NCBI RefSeq assembly: GCF_020852455.1
Contig: NZ_JADZAT010000010.1
Span: forward strand, 124,001-188,000
Direction: 5' to 3'
DNA: 64,000 nucleotides
Source of the DNA: Novosphingobium sp.
GTDB taxonomy: Bacteria; Pseudomonadota; Alphaproteobacteria; Sphingomonadales; Sphingomonadaceae
The notes under the pieces were generated by a model. It did no database searches. It saw only the letters and a list, made by a program, of their open reading frames with translations, and was not told the origin of the DNA. Positions 9,928 to 17,508 of the stretch are shown here, piece by piece. A program made the translations under genes and the position numbers. How positions within the stretch are numbered: position 1 is the stretch's first letter; the number at the start of each line of letters is the position of its first letter.

Positions 9928-11724
9928 ATGTTCGACCGATCCGGCCCCAATCTGGCGCGATGGGCCCTGCTGGGCGGGGCGGGGCTGGCGTGGACCGTGC
10001 TGGCGGGGCCAGCGGCAGCGCAGGTCAGCACTCCGCCGGCGGTCAGCCAGCCGGTGGTGCAGAAATTGCCCACTGTATCGCCGGGCATGCGGCTTAACGA
10101 AGCGCTCAATCTGCTGGCCCGCAATCCGCAGGATCTCGAAGCGCTGATCGCCGCAGGGCGGGCTTCGCTCGATCTGGGCGATGTCCAGGCCGCGATCGGC
10201 TTTTTCCAGCGGGCCGATACGCTGTGGCCGGGCAGCGGCCGGGTTCGTTCCGGGCTGGCGGGGGCCTATGCCCTGGCCAACGATCCGGTCGCCGCGATCG
10301 AGATGTTCGATCAGGCCGAAAAGCTGGGTCCGATCGATGCCGAGCGGCTGGCCGATCGCGGGCTGGCCTATGACCTGGTCGGCGATCCGCGCACTGCGCA
10401 GCTCTATTACCGCCGCTCGCTGGCGCTGGAAGACCGCGACGAAACGCAGCGGCGCTATGCCATCAGCCAGGCGATCGCGGGTGACCGGCGGGGCATGGAG
10501 AGCACGCTGGGGCCACTGATCCAGCGTCAGGACAAGGCCGCCTGGCGCAGCCGCGCCTTTGCGCTGGCGATCCTGGGCAATGCCGAAGAGGCGCAGAACA
10601 TCGCCCGCCAGACCCTGCCGGCGCAGATGGCAGACGCGCTCAGCGGCTATCTGGGCTTCATGCCGCGGCTGACCCGCGCCCAGCAGGCCGCCGCCGCCAA
10701 TCTGGGCAGTTTCCCGCGTGCCGCCGAAATCGGCCGGGATGATCCCCGCATCGCGCGCTATGCGCCGCCCCAGGCCACCCTGGCCAGCGCCGATCCGGTT
10801 CCGGTCAATGTTAATCCGGTGACCAAAGGCAAGGACAAGGGCAAAGGCAAGGACAAGCCCAAGGATTCGGGCAAGTCCAAACCGGTCCAGATCGCCAAGG
10901 CACCCGAGCCGCCGGTGCCGCAGGTCGGCCGCGAAGTGAATGGCAAGCCGGTGCAACTGGCCAGCGCGACCCCGCCGCCCGCGCCACCGCCAGTGCGGGT
11001 AGTGCCGACACCGCCACCGCCACCTCCGCCACCGCCACCACCGCCGCCAGCTCCTGTGCCGGCACCCGTCCCGGCGCCTGTTCCGGTGCCGGTCCCGGTC
11101 CCGCCAGCTCCGGTGCCAGCACCGGTTGCCGGGCCCGGCTTTGCCTCGATCGACCAGGGCGGGGCACCGTTCGATCTGCGCAAGCCCGCGCCCACGCCCA
11201 AGCCGCCGGCCGCGCCCAGGGGGGATAGCCTTGACGAGGCCTTCGCCGGGTTCACCGCCCCCAGCCGCGAGATTGAGCCCAAGGCTGGGGCGGTCGATAT
11301 CCGCAAGGTCAAGCCCGTGGTTCCTGCGGCCAAGGACCCGGCAAAGGATCCCAAGGCGCTGGACCCCAAGGCCAAGGACGCCAAGACCGATCCCAAGGCC
11401 AAGGATGCAAAGGGCAAGGACACGAAGGAGACCAAGCCCAGCCACCCGAGCCGAATATGGGTGCAGGTAGCGACCGGGCGCGACAAGGCGGCCCTGGGCT
11501 TTGACTGGCGCAAGCTGGCGCGCGAGGAGCCCGAACTGTTCAAGGGGCTGCGGCCCAACGTGACCGCCTGGGGGCAGGCCAACCGCCTGCTCGCCGGGCC
11601 TTTCGCCAGCCAGAAAGAGGCTGCGGCCTTCCTTGCCAAGCTCAAGAAAGCGGGAGTTTCCGGGGCTTTCGTCTGGACCAGCCCGGCCGGCCAGGTGGTC
11701 GATGCGCTGGGTGCGGGCAAGTAA
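9928..11724 (+). CDS. Secreted TPR and SPOR-domain envelope protein
   Basis: A 598-residue protein. I chose the ATG at 9928 because it opens a clear signal peptide (MFDRSGPNLARWALLGG...AAAQ); an upstream in-frame GTG at 9868 would place a basic tail before it. TPR-like helices fill about residues 45-260. A Lys/Pro linker follows with a 13-Pro run, PAPV repeats and later KDPK/KDAK repeats. The C-terminal 80 residues resemble a SPOR domain, which binds denuded septal peptidoglycan. Its place after ftsZ supports a role in division or septal cell-wall processing. This role is inferred. Confidence 0.85.
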   Translation: MFDRSGPNLARWALLGGAGLAWTVLAGPAAAQVSTPPAVSQPVVQKLPTVSPGMRLNEALNLLARNPQDLEALIAAGRASLDLGDVQAAIGFFQRADTLWPGSGRVRSGLAGAYALANDPVAAIEMFDQAEKLGPIDAERLADRGLAYDLVGDPRTAQLYYRRSLALEDRDETQRRYAISQAIAGDRRGMESTLGPLIQRQDKAAWRSRAFALAILGNAEEAQNIARQTLPAQMADALSGYLGFMPRLTRAQQAAAANLGSFPRAAEIGRDDPRIARYAPPQATLASADPVPVNVNPVTKGKDKGKGKDKPKDSGKSKPVQIAKAPEPPVPQVGREVNGKPVQLASATPPPAPPPVRVVPTPPPPPPPPPPPPPAPVPAPVPAPVPVPVPVPPAPVPAPVAGPGFASIDQGGAPFDLRKPAPTPKPPAAPRGDSLDEAFAGFTAPSREIEPKAGAVDIRKVKPVVPAAKDPAKDPKALDPKAKDAKTDPKAKDAKGKDTKETKPSHPSRIWVQVATGRDKAALGFDWRKLAREEPELFKGLRPNVTAWGQANRLLAGPFASQKEAAAFLAKLKKAGVSGAFVWTSPAGQVVDALGAGK

Positions 11725-11832
11725 CCGGCGCGATCCTTTTCCACACCCTGTAAACAGGCTTGTGCAGTTATGCGCAAGGCAGCGCTCTGACGTCATTGCC
11801 CCATTGCCCCTGCCCGAAGCATTGAGCCTGAC

Positions 11833-12339
11833 ATGATCGAGGGCAATCGCGACTACGAAGGACACGACGACGCGGCACCCGTCGATATGCTCGCGTCGCT
11901 GTTCGAAGCGCGCGGCTGGCCCTGCGAATTCGTCGGCGAGGACGAGATTTCGGGCGAGATCAAAGGCAGCTGGGCCAGCTATACCTTGCGCGGGGTCTGG
12001 CGGCGAGAGGATCACGTGCTGCAGCTGCTGTGCCTGCCCGACATCCGCGTCCCCGACGACAAGCGCGGCGCTGTGCATGAGCTGCTGGCGCTGGTCAACG
12101 AACAGCTGTGGGTCGGCCACTTCGATCTGTGGTCGAACGGTTCGGTGCTGCTCTATCGCCACGGACTGCTGCTGGGTGACGAGGGTCTGCTGAGCCTTGG
12201 TCAGGCGCAGGTCGCGGTTGAGGCTGCGGTGGAGGAGTGTGACCGGTTCTATCCGGCCTTCCAGTTCGTGCTGTGGGGTGACAAGAGCCCGGCGGATGCT
12301 CTGGCCAGCTCACTGGTGGATGCGGCGGGCGAGGCCTGA
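11833..12339 (+). CDS. YbjN domain-containing protein
   Basis: A 168-residue soluble protein matching the YbjN family: an N-terminal MLASLFEARGWPCEF helix-strand, a central WRREDHVLQLLCLPDI strand pair, and the LLALVNEQLWVGHFDLW segment followed by a YRHGLLL strand. The family has a T3SS-chaperone-like fold and no agreed biochemical role; E. coli YbjN affects motility and stress phenotypes. It stands alone after the SPOR gene, about 30 bases before the cupin gene. Confidence 0.8.
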   Translation: MIEGNRDYEGHDDAAPVDMLASLFEARGWPCEFVGEDEISGEIKGSWASYTLRGVWRREDHVLQLLCLPDIRVPDDKRGAVHELLALVNEQLWVGHFDLWSNGSVLLYRHGLLLGDEGLLSLGQAQVAVEAAVEECDRFYPAFQFVLWGDKSPADALASSLVDAAGEA

Positions 12340-12368
12340 GGCCAGCCGGGGAGCCGGGGGGTGAACCG

Positions 12369-12758
12369 ATGACGCAGAAACCGTTCACTGTCGCTTATGG
12401 CGGGCTGCCGCTGGAAGGCGAGGCGCGCGATGGCGAGCTGACCTGGCAAACCCTGATCTGTGCCGACCGCACCCCAAGCGGATCGCTGGTGGTGGGTGTG
12501 GCCGAATTTCCGCCGGGCGGGCACCTCAAGTTCCATCGCCACGATCCGGCCGAATTCTATTTCTGCCTGGCCGGTTCGGCGGTGGTCTATGCCGATGACC
12601 AAGAGTTTGAACTGCGGCCCGACGTCGCCGCCTTCATCCCCAGCCGCGCCGAGCATGCGATCGTTGCCGGGCCGGACGGGCTGAAGCTGCTCTATGGCTT
12701 CGCGCGCGACCGGTTTGCCGGCATCGAATACGATTATACCGGCCGGCCTTTGGGTTGA
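12369..12758 (+). CDS. Small cupin-domain protein
   Basis: A 129-residue single-domain cupin. The first cupin motif is seen in FPPGGHLKFHRHDPAEFYFCLAGSA (G, H, H and E metal-ligand positions) and the second in the FIPSRAEHAIVAGPDG strand with its His. Such proteins bind Fe, Mn or Zn and act as dioxygenases, isomerases or sensors; the substrate cannot be read here. The gene follows the YbjN gene closely and may be co-transcribed with it. Confidence 0.8.
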   Translation: MTQKPFTVAYGGLPLEGEARDGELTWQTLICADRTPSGSLVVGVAEFPPGGHLKFHRHDPAEFYFCLAGSAVVYADDQEFELRPDVAAFIPSRAEHAIVAGPDGLKLLYGFARDRFAGIEYDYTGRPLG

Positions 12759-12871
12759 TCCGGCACCTGCAAACCGCTTTCCTACCGCGCGATCCGCTGC
12801 CATTGTCTGCTTTCCGGCAGGAATAGGGGCCTTTTTGGTTTTCTGGACCCTGTCAACTTTGTGAAGTTCCA

Positions 12872-12896
12872 CCAACCGTCTGGCACTGGCGGTTGG
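12872..12896 (+). promoter_or_regulatory. Small inverted repeat in the proC leader
   Basis: CCAACCG (12872-12878) is complementary to CGGTTGG (12890-12896), with an 11-base loop. It lies just before the GGAG ribosome-binding site and the GTG start of proC. It could be an operator or a translational hairpin, or have no role. Confidence 0.3.
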
Positions 12897-12913
12897 GAGC
12901 GTGGAGACATTTC

Positions 12914-13705
12914 GTGGCGATATTGATCTTGGGCTGCGGCAATATGGGCGGGGCGATGCTGGCCGGCTGGCTGGCTGCAGGAATGGATCCGGCGCACTTT
13001 ACCGTGGTCGATCCGTTTCTGGCTGAAGCGCCCCAGGGGGTGCGGCTGCTGCGCGCCGTGCCGAACGAACGATTTGAACTGGTGCTGCTGGGCGTCAAGC
13101 CGCAGGCGCTGGACGATGCAGTGCCGGCGCTGGTCCGGGCAGTGGGGCCGCAGACCGTGCTGCTATCGATCCTGGCCGGAACCGAGATTGCCAGTCTGGC
13201 CGCGCGCCTGCCGGGGGCACGGGCGGTGGTGCGGGTCATGCCCAACCTGGCTGCGGCAATCGGCAAGTCACCGATCGGGCTGTTCGGGCAGGGACTGGAC
13301 GCAGCCACGCAGGCTCGGATCGAGGCGCTGCTGGCGCCGCTCGGCACGCTGGAATGGCTGGCTCGCGAGGATCAGCTGGATGTGGTCACCGCGCTGGCCG
13401 GATCGGGCCCGGCCTTCGTCTATCGCTTCATCGATGCCCTGGCGGCGGGCGGGGCCGAGCTGGGGCTGGCGCCCGAACAGGCGCAGCGGCTGGCTCTGGC
13501 CATGGTCGAAGGCGCGGCGCGGCTGGCTGCTGAGGCCGATGCCAGCCCGGAAGAGCTGGCCCGCCGCGTGACCAGTCCGGGCGGTACCACCGCGGCCGGG
13601 CTGGCCGTGCTCGATGCCGATCGGGCGCTCGCCGGGCTGGTCGAGGCGACCTTGCGTGCCGCACGCGATCGCGGGGCAGAGCTGGCAGCGGCGGCGCGCG
13701 GCTGA
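12914..13705 (+). CDS. proC: Pyrroline-5-carboxylate reductase
   Basis: A 263-residue NAD(P)H-dependent enzyme for the last step of proline synthesis. The dinucleotide-binding GCGNMGGAML is at the N terminus, followed by MPNLAAAIG and the catalytic/dimer region with GSGPAFVY and TSPGGTTAAGL. I chose the GTG at 12914 because GGAG lies eight bases before it and the protein then starts directly at the Rossmann strand. An in-frame TTG at 12893 would add seven residues. proB lies 19 kb away, on the other side of the genomic island. Confidence 0.95.
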   Translation: MAILILGCGNMGGAMLAGWLAAGMDPAHFTVVDPFLAEAPQGVRLLRAVPNERFELVLLGVKPQALDDAVPALVRAVGPQTVLLSILAGTEIASLAARLPGARAVVRVMPNLAAAIGKSPIGLFGQGLDAATQARIEALLAPLGTLEWLAREDQLDVVTALAGSGPAFVYRFIDALAAGGAELGLAPEQAQRLALAMVEGAARLAAEADASPEELARRVTSPGGTTAAGLAVLDADRALAGLVEATLRAARDRGAELAAAARG

Positions 13706-13736
13706 ACCCGATACATTTTGCGACAATCACGGCTGT

Positions 13737-13756
13737 CCGGTTTTGCTTGAAACCGG
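13737..13756 (+). terminator. Short hairpin after proC
   Basis: CCGGTTT, a six-base loop and AAACCGG form a perfect 7-bp stem about 30 bases after the proC stop. No T-run follows, so it may not work as an intrinsic terminator. It is 60 bases before the next start and could also be part of that leader. Confidence 0.35.
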
Positions 13757-13816
13757 AGCGGTTTGATCCGATATTTGCCACATCGCCCCTATTTCGGGGC
13801 GGCAAAGGAGTTGACA

Positions 13817-14560
13817 ATGGCTGACTGGAATGAACCCCGGCCCGGCACCCGCAGTCCCTTCGGGGGCGCGACCATCAACGGTGACCTGATCGGCGCAGGC
13901 GCGCGCGACGAAGGGCTGCGCCGTTACATGCTGTCGATCTACAATTACATGGCCTCGGGCGTCCTGCTGACCGGCGTTGTCGCGCTGCTGTTCGCGACCT
14001 CGGGCATGGCCGCCGCGCTGTTCGGCACCCCGCTGCGCTGGCTGGTTGCGCTGGCTCCGCTTGGCTTCATCATGGCGATGAGCTTTGGCCTCAACCGGAT
14101 GCAGACCGGCACGCTCAAGGCGCTGTTCTGGGCCTTTTGCGTGGTCATGGGCATGTCGATGTCCTCGATCTTCTTCATCTACACCGGGTCCTCGATCGCG
14201 CTGACCTTCTTCGCCACGGCGGGTGCCTTTGCCGGTCTCAGCCTCTATGGCTACACCACCAAGCGCAACCTTTCGGCGATGGGTGCCTTCATGGTGATGG
14301 GCCTGGTCGGGATCATCCTGGCCATGCTGCTCAACCTGTTCCTGCAATCGAGCGGGCTGGCGCTGGCGATTTCGGTGCTGGGCGTGCTGATCTTCGCGGG
14401 CCTGACCGCCTGGGATACGCAGCGGCTGCGTGAAACCTATTTCCAGGTCCACGGCACCGACATGGTCCAGAAGGTGATCGTGATGGGTGCGCTGTCGCTC
14501 TATCTCGATTTCATCAACCTGTTCCAGTACCTGCTGAGCTTCCTGGGCGATCGCCGCTGA
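13817..14560 (+). CDS. Bax inhibitor-1 (BI-1/YccA) family membrane protein
   Basis: A 247-residue polytopic inner-membrane protein with about seven hydrophobic helices in the spacing of the BI-1 family. The N-terminal part (RRYMLSIYNYMASGVLLTG) and the C-terminal part (GALSLYLDFINLFQYLL) are highly typical. E. coli relatives modulate FtsH activity; others are pH-sensitive calcium leak channels. I chose the ATG at 13817 because AAGGAG lies eight bases upstream. It is followed by a hairpin that probably ends transcription. Confidence 0.92.
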   Translation: MADWNEPRPGTRSPFGGATINGDLIGAGARDEGLRRYMLSIYNYMASGVLLTGVVALLFATSGMAAALFGTPLRWLVALAPLGFIMAMSFGLNRMQTGTLKALFWAFCVVMGMSMSSIFFIYTGSSIALTFFATAGAFAGLSLYGYTTKRNLSAMGAFMVMGLVGIILAMLLNLFLQSSGLALAISVLGVLIFAGLTAWDTQRLRETYFQVHGTDMVQKVIVMGALSLYLDFINLFQYLLSFLGDRR

Positions 14561-14584
14561 TCCCACGGAAAGAACGGACAAACG

Positions 14585-14620
14585 TGCCCGGCGTGCCTTG
14601 CGGTGCGCCGGGCATTTGCT
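14585..14620 (+). terminator. Hairpin after the BI-1 gene
   Basis: TGCCCGGCG (14585-14593) pairs perfectly with CGCCGGGCA (14606-14614), with a 12-base loop, followed by a T-rich TTTGCTTT. The location 25 bases after the BI-1 stop fits an intrinsic terminator. Confidence 0.65.
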
Positions 14621-14703
14621 TTCCGAAACAAAGCGGTTAGGACTTGCATCGAATTCGATCATCGGCCTGCGCCAGCCGCAGGGTCGCAACCGGGACTGGG
14701 AAC

Positions 14704-15447
14704 ATGGCAATCCAACTTCGCAAGGCAATCATCATTGCAGCCGTGGGGCTGAGCGCAGCGGGGCTTGGCACCGCGCTTGAAGCCGGCAAGCCCAAGAAGG
14801 CGCCGCCCCCGCCTCCTCCTCCTCCGCCGCCGCCCTATGTCTTCGTGGCCTGGAAGCCGATCCCGCCCGAATGGGCCTCGCCCAACCTGTCCTACCGCCC
14901 GCTGGGGCCCGATGGCGTGCGGCTCAGCCCCAATCGCGGGATTTCCGCCGCCCAGACGCTGTGGAACCTGCGTTCGGCCTACAATGTCGCGGCGCTGAAC
15001 TGCCGCGATCCGAAACACGCGGAAATCCTGGTCAACTACAAGGTGTTCCTGAAGGCCCATGCCAAGACCTTGCGCGCGGCCAATACCAAGGTTGATGCCG
15101 AATTTCGCGCCAGGCACGGCGCGGGTTTCGTCAAGCACCGCGAAAAGTTCATGACCGAGGTCTATAATCATTTCGCTCTGCCACCGGTCCTGCCGGCATT
15201 CTGCAATGCCGCGCTGGCGATGAGCAAGGATGCCAAGGTGGTGAAATCGGCGAACCTTTCTGCTTTTGCCACCACCGCGATCCCGAACCTGGAAATCGTG
15301 TTCGACGATTTCTTCAAGCGGTACGATCAGTACCGGCTGGATATGGCGGCCTGGGAAGCCAAGTGGGGCAAGGATGCGCCGCAAGGCACGCGGGTGCTGG
15401 CATCGTCGATCCCGATCGTCAATCCGGTGGTCGCCGCGCCGAAGTAA
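14704..15447 (+). CDS. Secreted proline-rich protein of unknown function
   Basis: A 247-residue protein with a predicted signal sequence (residues 1-25), then a basic KPKKAPP stretch running into an 11-Pro tract. A globular domain with several Trp/Tyr residues and two Cys follows. No family is recognised. The ATG at 14704 gives a standard signal peptide; a TTG at 14644 is possible but would bury it. It sits alone between the BI-1 terminator and tRNA-Ala, just outside the island, with host-like base composition. Confidence 0.7.
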   Translation: MAIQLRKAIIIAAVGLSAAGLGTALEAGKPKKAPPPPPPPPPPPYVFVAWKPIPPEWASPNLSYRPLGPDGVRLSPNRGISAAQTLWNLRSAYNVAALNCRDPKHAEILVNYKVFLKAHAKTLRAANTKVDAEFRARHGAGFVKHREKFMTEVYNHFALPPVLPAFCNAALAMSKDAKVVKSANLSAFATTAIPNLEIVFDDFFKRYDQYRLDMAAWEAKWGKDAPQGTRVLASSIPIVNPVVAAPK

Positions 15448-15528
15448 CTTTGCTCTTCCAACCGCGCGGCACCTTCGCTAATGGGGCCGCTCGCGCGAGG
15501 GGGCAGCTCCTCGCACTCGCACTGGAAC

Positions 15529-15607
<79 letters not shown>

Positions 15608-15677
15608 CCCAAAAATCCCGCAGATTTGCACGAAATCCCGGAAATCCGGGCCTTTCTTAACGCTCTTGCTACCCACA

Positions 15678-15688
15678 GGTGTTACACA
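15678..15688 (+). repeat. Possible integrase arm-type site, left
   Basis: GGTGTTACACA lies 70 bases inside the attL core. The same 11 bases occur in the same orientation 74 bases inside the attR core (30870-30880). Matched positions near both ends suggest an arm-type binding site for the integrase. Confidence 0.4.
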
Positions 15689-15694
15689 TCGGGT

Positions 15695-17500
15695 ATGTCA
15701 GAGATGGGAAAACCTACAGGTCTGGTGAAGCGCAAGGGCAGTGCCATTTGGTATTTCCGACAGCGTTGTCCACGGCACCTCAAGGTGCCCGGCTCACCCG
15801 CTGACATCTGGATCAGCCTAGAGACCGCAAACTATGCGACCGCACTAACCCGGCTTGATGATGCCCGCCAAGAAGCGCAACGCCGCTTTGCCGCACCGCA
15901 ATCACCAACTGGCATTTATTCGCGCACCGCACTGCCGTCATGGCCGAAGGATGACGACCTGCCGATGTTGTCGAGCGAACATGCAGCGCCGTTGTCGCGC
16001 GCCTTCCTTGCCGATGCGGTTCGGGAACTGGATAGTGAGGCTCCGGTCCCCGCCACTGTTGATGATGCTGACAAGGACGCATGGCGAACCGAACTGGAAA
16101 ACATGTTGGCTCGACTGACAGGCCCCGAACCCGATGATGGCATCGACGATGTCGCCGGGGCCAGATTTGGGGTGTTGAGAAAGGCTAAGCTGCGGGCCGT
16201 GCCGGGCAGTGAACCTCTGCTCCTGTTGCACAACTACCTTCGTCGGGCGATGGCACAGTCCTGCAAGATCGAGCTTGCTCGCCTGAACGGGGACTATTCC
16301 GACCGCATCACTGATCGACTGTTTGCGAACTGTTTTGCCATCGGCACGGTCGAACACCGCGCTCCCTCACTTTTCGAGGTGGGAACGGTTACACCAAGCG
16401 GGGTAACTGAACGATCATTGGCCACGGCCACTGAGACCTACTTGGCGCAGTTGATGGCTATGCCAACCTCTGACAAGACCAAGGATCGCTATCGCGCGGA
16501 ATTGAAGCACATTGCCGCTTTCTTCGGGCCAGACACGCCCGTTTGGCGCATTAATGCGGACGAATGTGACAGGTTTCGCGATAGCTTCGCGCTTCTGCCA
16601 CCCAACTTCGAGGATAAGATCAGGGAGGGGAAGGACATTGCGACCATCGTCGCAACGCGCCGTGCAAACGATCCTGTGCTCGCGTATGCAACGCTGGAGA
16701 AATACCTTTCACAGTTGTCTCGTTTCCTGAAGTGGGCACATAGACGCGACTACATCGCAAAGAACTATGCGGAAGGGCTGAAGCCGCAGAGCGTCAAGCC
16801 CGACGGTTCGATGGCCAAGCTGCCGTTTGAGGATGTGGAGCTTCGCCGCATTTTCCAGCGTCCCATCTATACCGGCTGCCGAGACGACCGCCGGGGCTTC
16901 TCAAAGCCGGGGCCGAACATTGTGCGCCGCGCCCGCTATTGGGCACCGCTGATCGGGCTGTTCGCTGGCCTTCGCTGCGGTGAGATACTCCAGCTTACGA
17001 CCGACCACTTCCGTGTATCGCCGGAAGGACACGACTTCATCGTTCTGACCCCGGACATGAAGCTGAAATCCGAAAATGCCATCCGAGAGATACCATTGCA
17101 TCCGGTGCTGAAGGCAATCGGCCTTGTCGAATGGGTGCAGCGCAGGCGGGATCGCGGTGAATTGGCTCTGTTCCCCGAGGTGCCTGCCCATTCCAACTAC
17201 GATGATCAAAGCTCCCGATTTTCTAAGTGGTTTGAGAGCGATCTCCGGCATTTCGATCTAGGTGAACGCCGCAAGAAGCTCACCTTTCATTCGTTCCGGC
17301 ACACCTTCAAGCGGGCGCTGGACCGCGCAGATGTCCGCGAGGACAAGAAGGAAGAACTGTGCGGCTGGGCCAGAGGTTCAAGGACTAGCAGGCGCTACGG
17401 CATCGGGCTGGAAGCCGATGTTCTCAAGGCCAGCGTCGATGCCACGAAATACGATTTGGACCTTTCGCACCTCTACGAGCACGCCAAGCTGAACGACTGA
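15695..17500 (+). CDS. Tyrosine-type site-specific integrase
   Basis: A 601-residue integrase, long for the family. The N-terminal part (GLVKRKGSAIWYFRQRCPRHL) matches the DUF6538-type arm-binding segment. A SAM-like core-binding domain (about residues 235-385) is followed by the catalytic domain. There, the first Arg is in GLRCGEIL, the H-x-x-R box is HSFRHT, and the Tyr is probably in RRYGIG near the C terminus. I chose the ATG at 15695 because the longer frame starts inside tRNA-Ala, which cannot be coding in an unoccupied site. It probably excises and integrates this island. Confidence 0.93.
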   Translation: MSEMGKPTGLVKRKGSAIWYFRQRCPRHLKVPGSPADIWISLETANYATALTRLDDARQEAQRRFAAPQSPTGIYSRTALPSWPKDDDLPMLSSEHAAPLSRAFLADAVRELDSEAPVPATVDDADKDAWRTELENMLARLTGPEPDDGIDDVAGARFGVLRKAKLRAVPGSEPLLLLHNYLRRAMAQSCKIELARLNGDYSDRITDRLFANCFAIGTVEHRAPSLFEVGTVTPSGVTERSLATATETYLAQLMAMPTSDKTKDRYRAELKHIAAFFGPDTPVWRINADECDRFRDSFALLPPNFEDKIREGKDIATIVATRRANDPVLAYATLEKYLSQLSRFLKWAHRRDYIAKNYAEGLKPQSVKPDGSMAKLPFEDVELRRIFQRPIYTGCRDDRRGFSKPGPNIVRRARYWAPLIGLFAGLRCGEILQLTTDHFRVSPEGHDFIVLTPDMKLKSENAIREIPLHPVLKAIGLVEWVQRRRDRGELALFPEVPAHSNYDDQSSRFSKWFESDLRHFDLGERRKKLTFHSFRHTFKRALDRADVREDKKEELCGWARGSRTSRRYGIGLEADVLKASVDATKYDLDLSHLYEHAKLND

Positions 17501-17508
17501 CCAACCGC

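Noticed and set aside
10980..11130. Proline-codon tract in the SPOR gene as a DNA repeat or CRISPR-like array
   Set aside because: It is coding low complexity (Pro and Pro-Ala-Pro-Val), with no constant repeat-spacer pattern. No CRISPR array was seen anywhere in the window.
11747..11758. CCTGTAAACAGG palindrome after the SPOR gene
   Set aside because: It is a short perfect palindrome, but it has no T-run and no regulator gene nearby; it is too short to call.
6645..12162. Very long minus-strand open frames (over 1,100 and 1,300 codons) across ftsA-ftsZ and the SPOR gene
   Set aside because: They are antisense to clear conserved genes, have low-complexity Ser/Pro/Arg/Gly translations and show no family motifs. 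High GC with third-position bias produces such frames.
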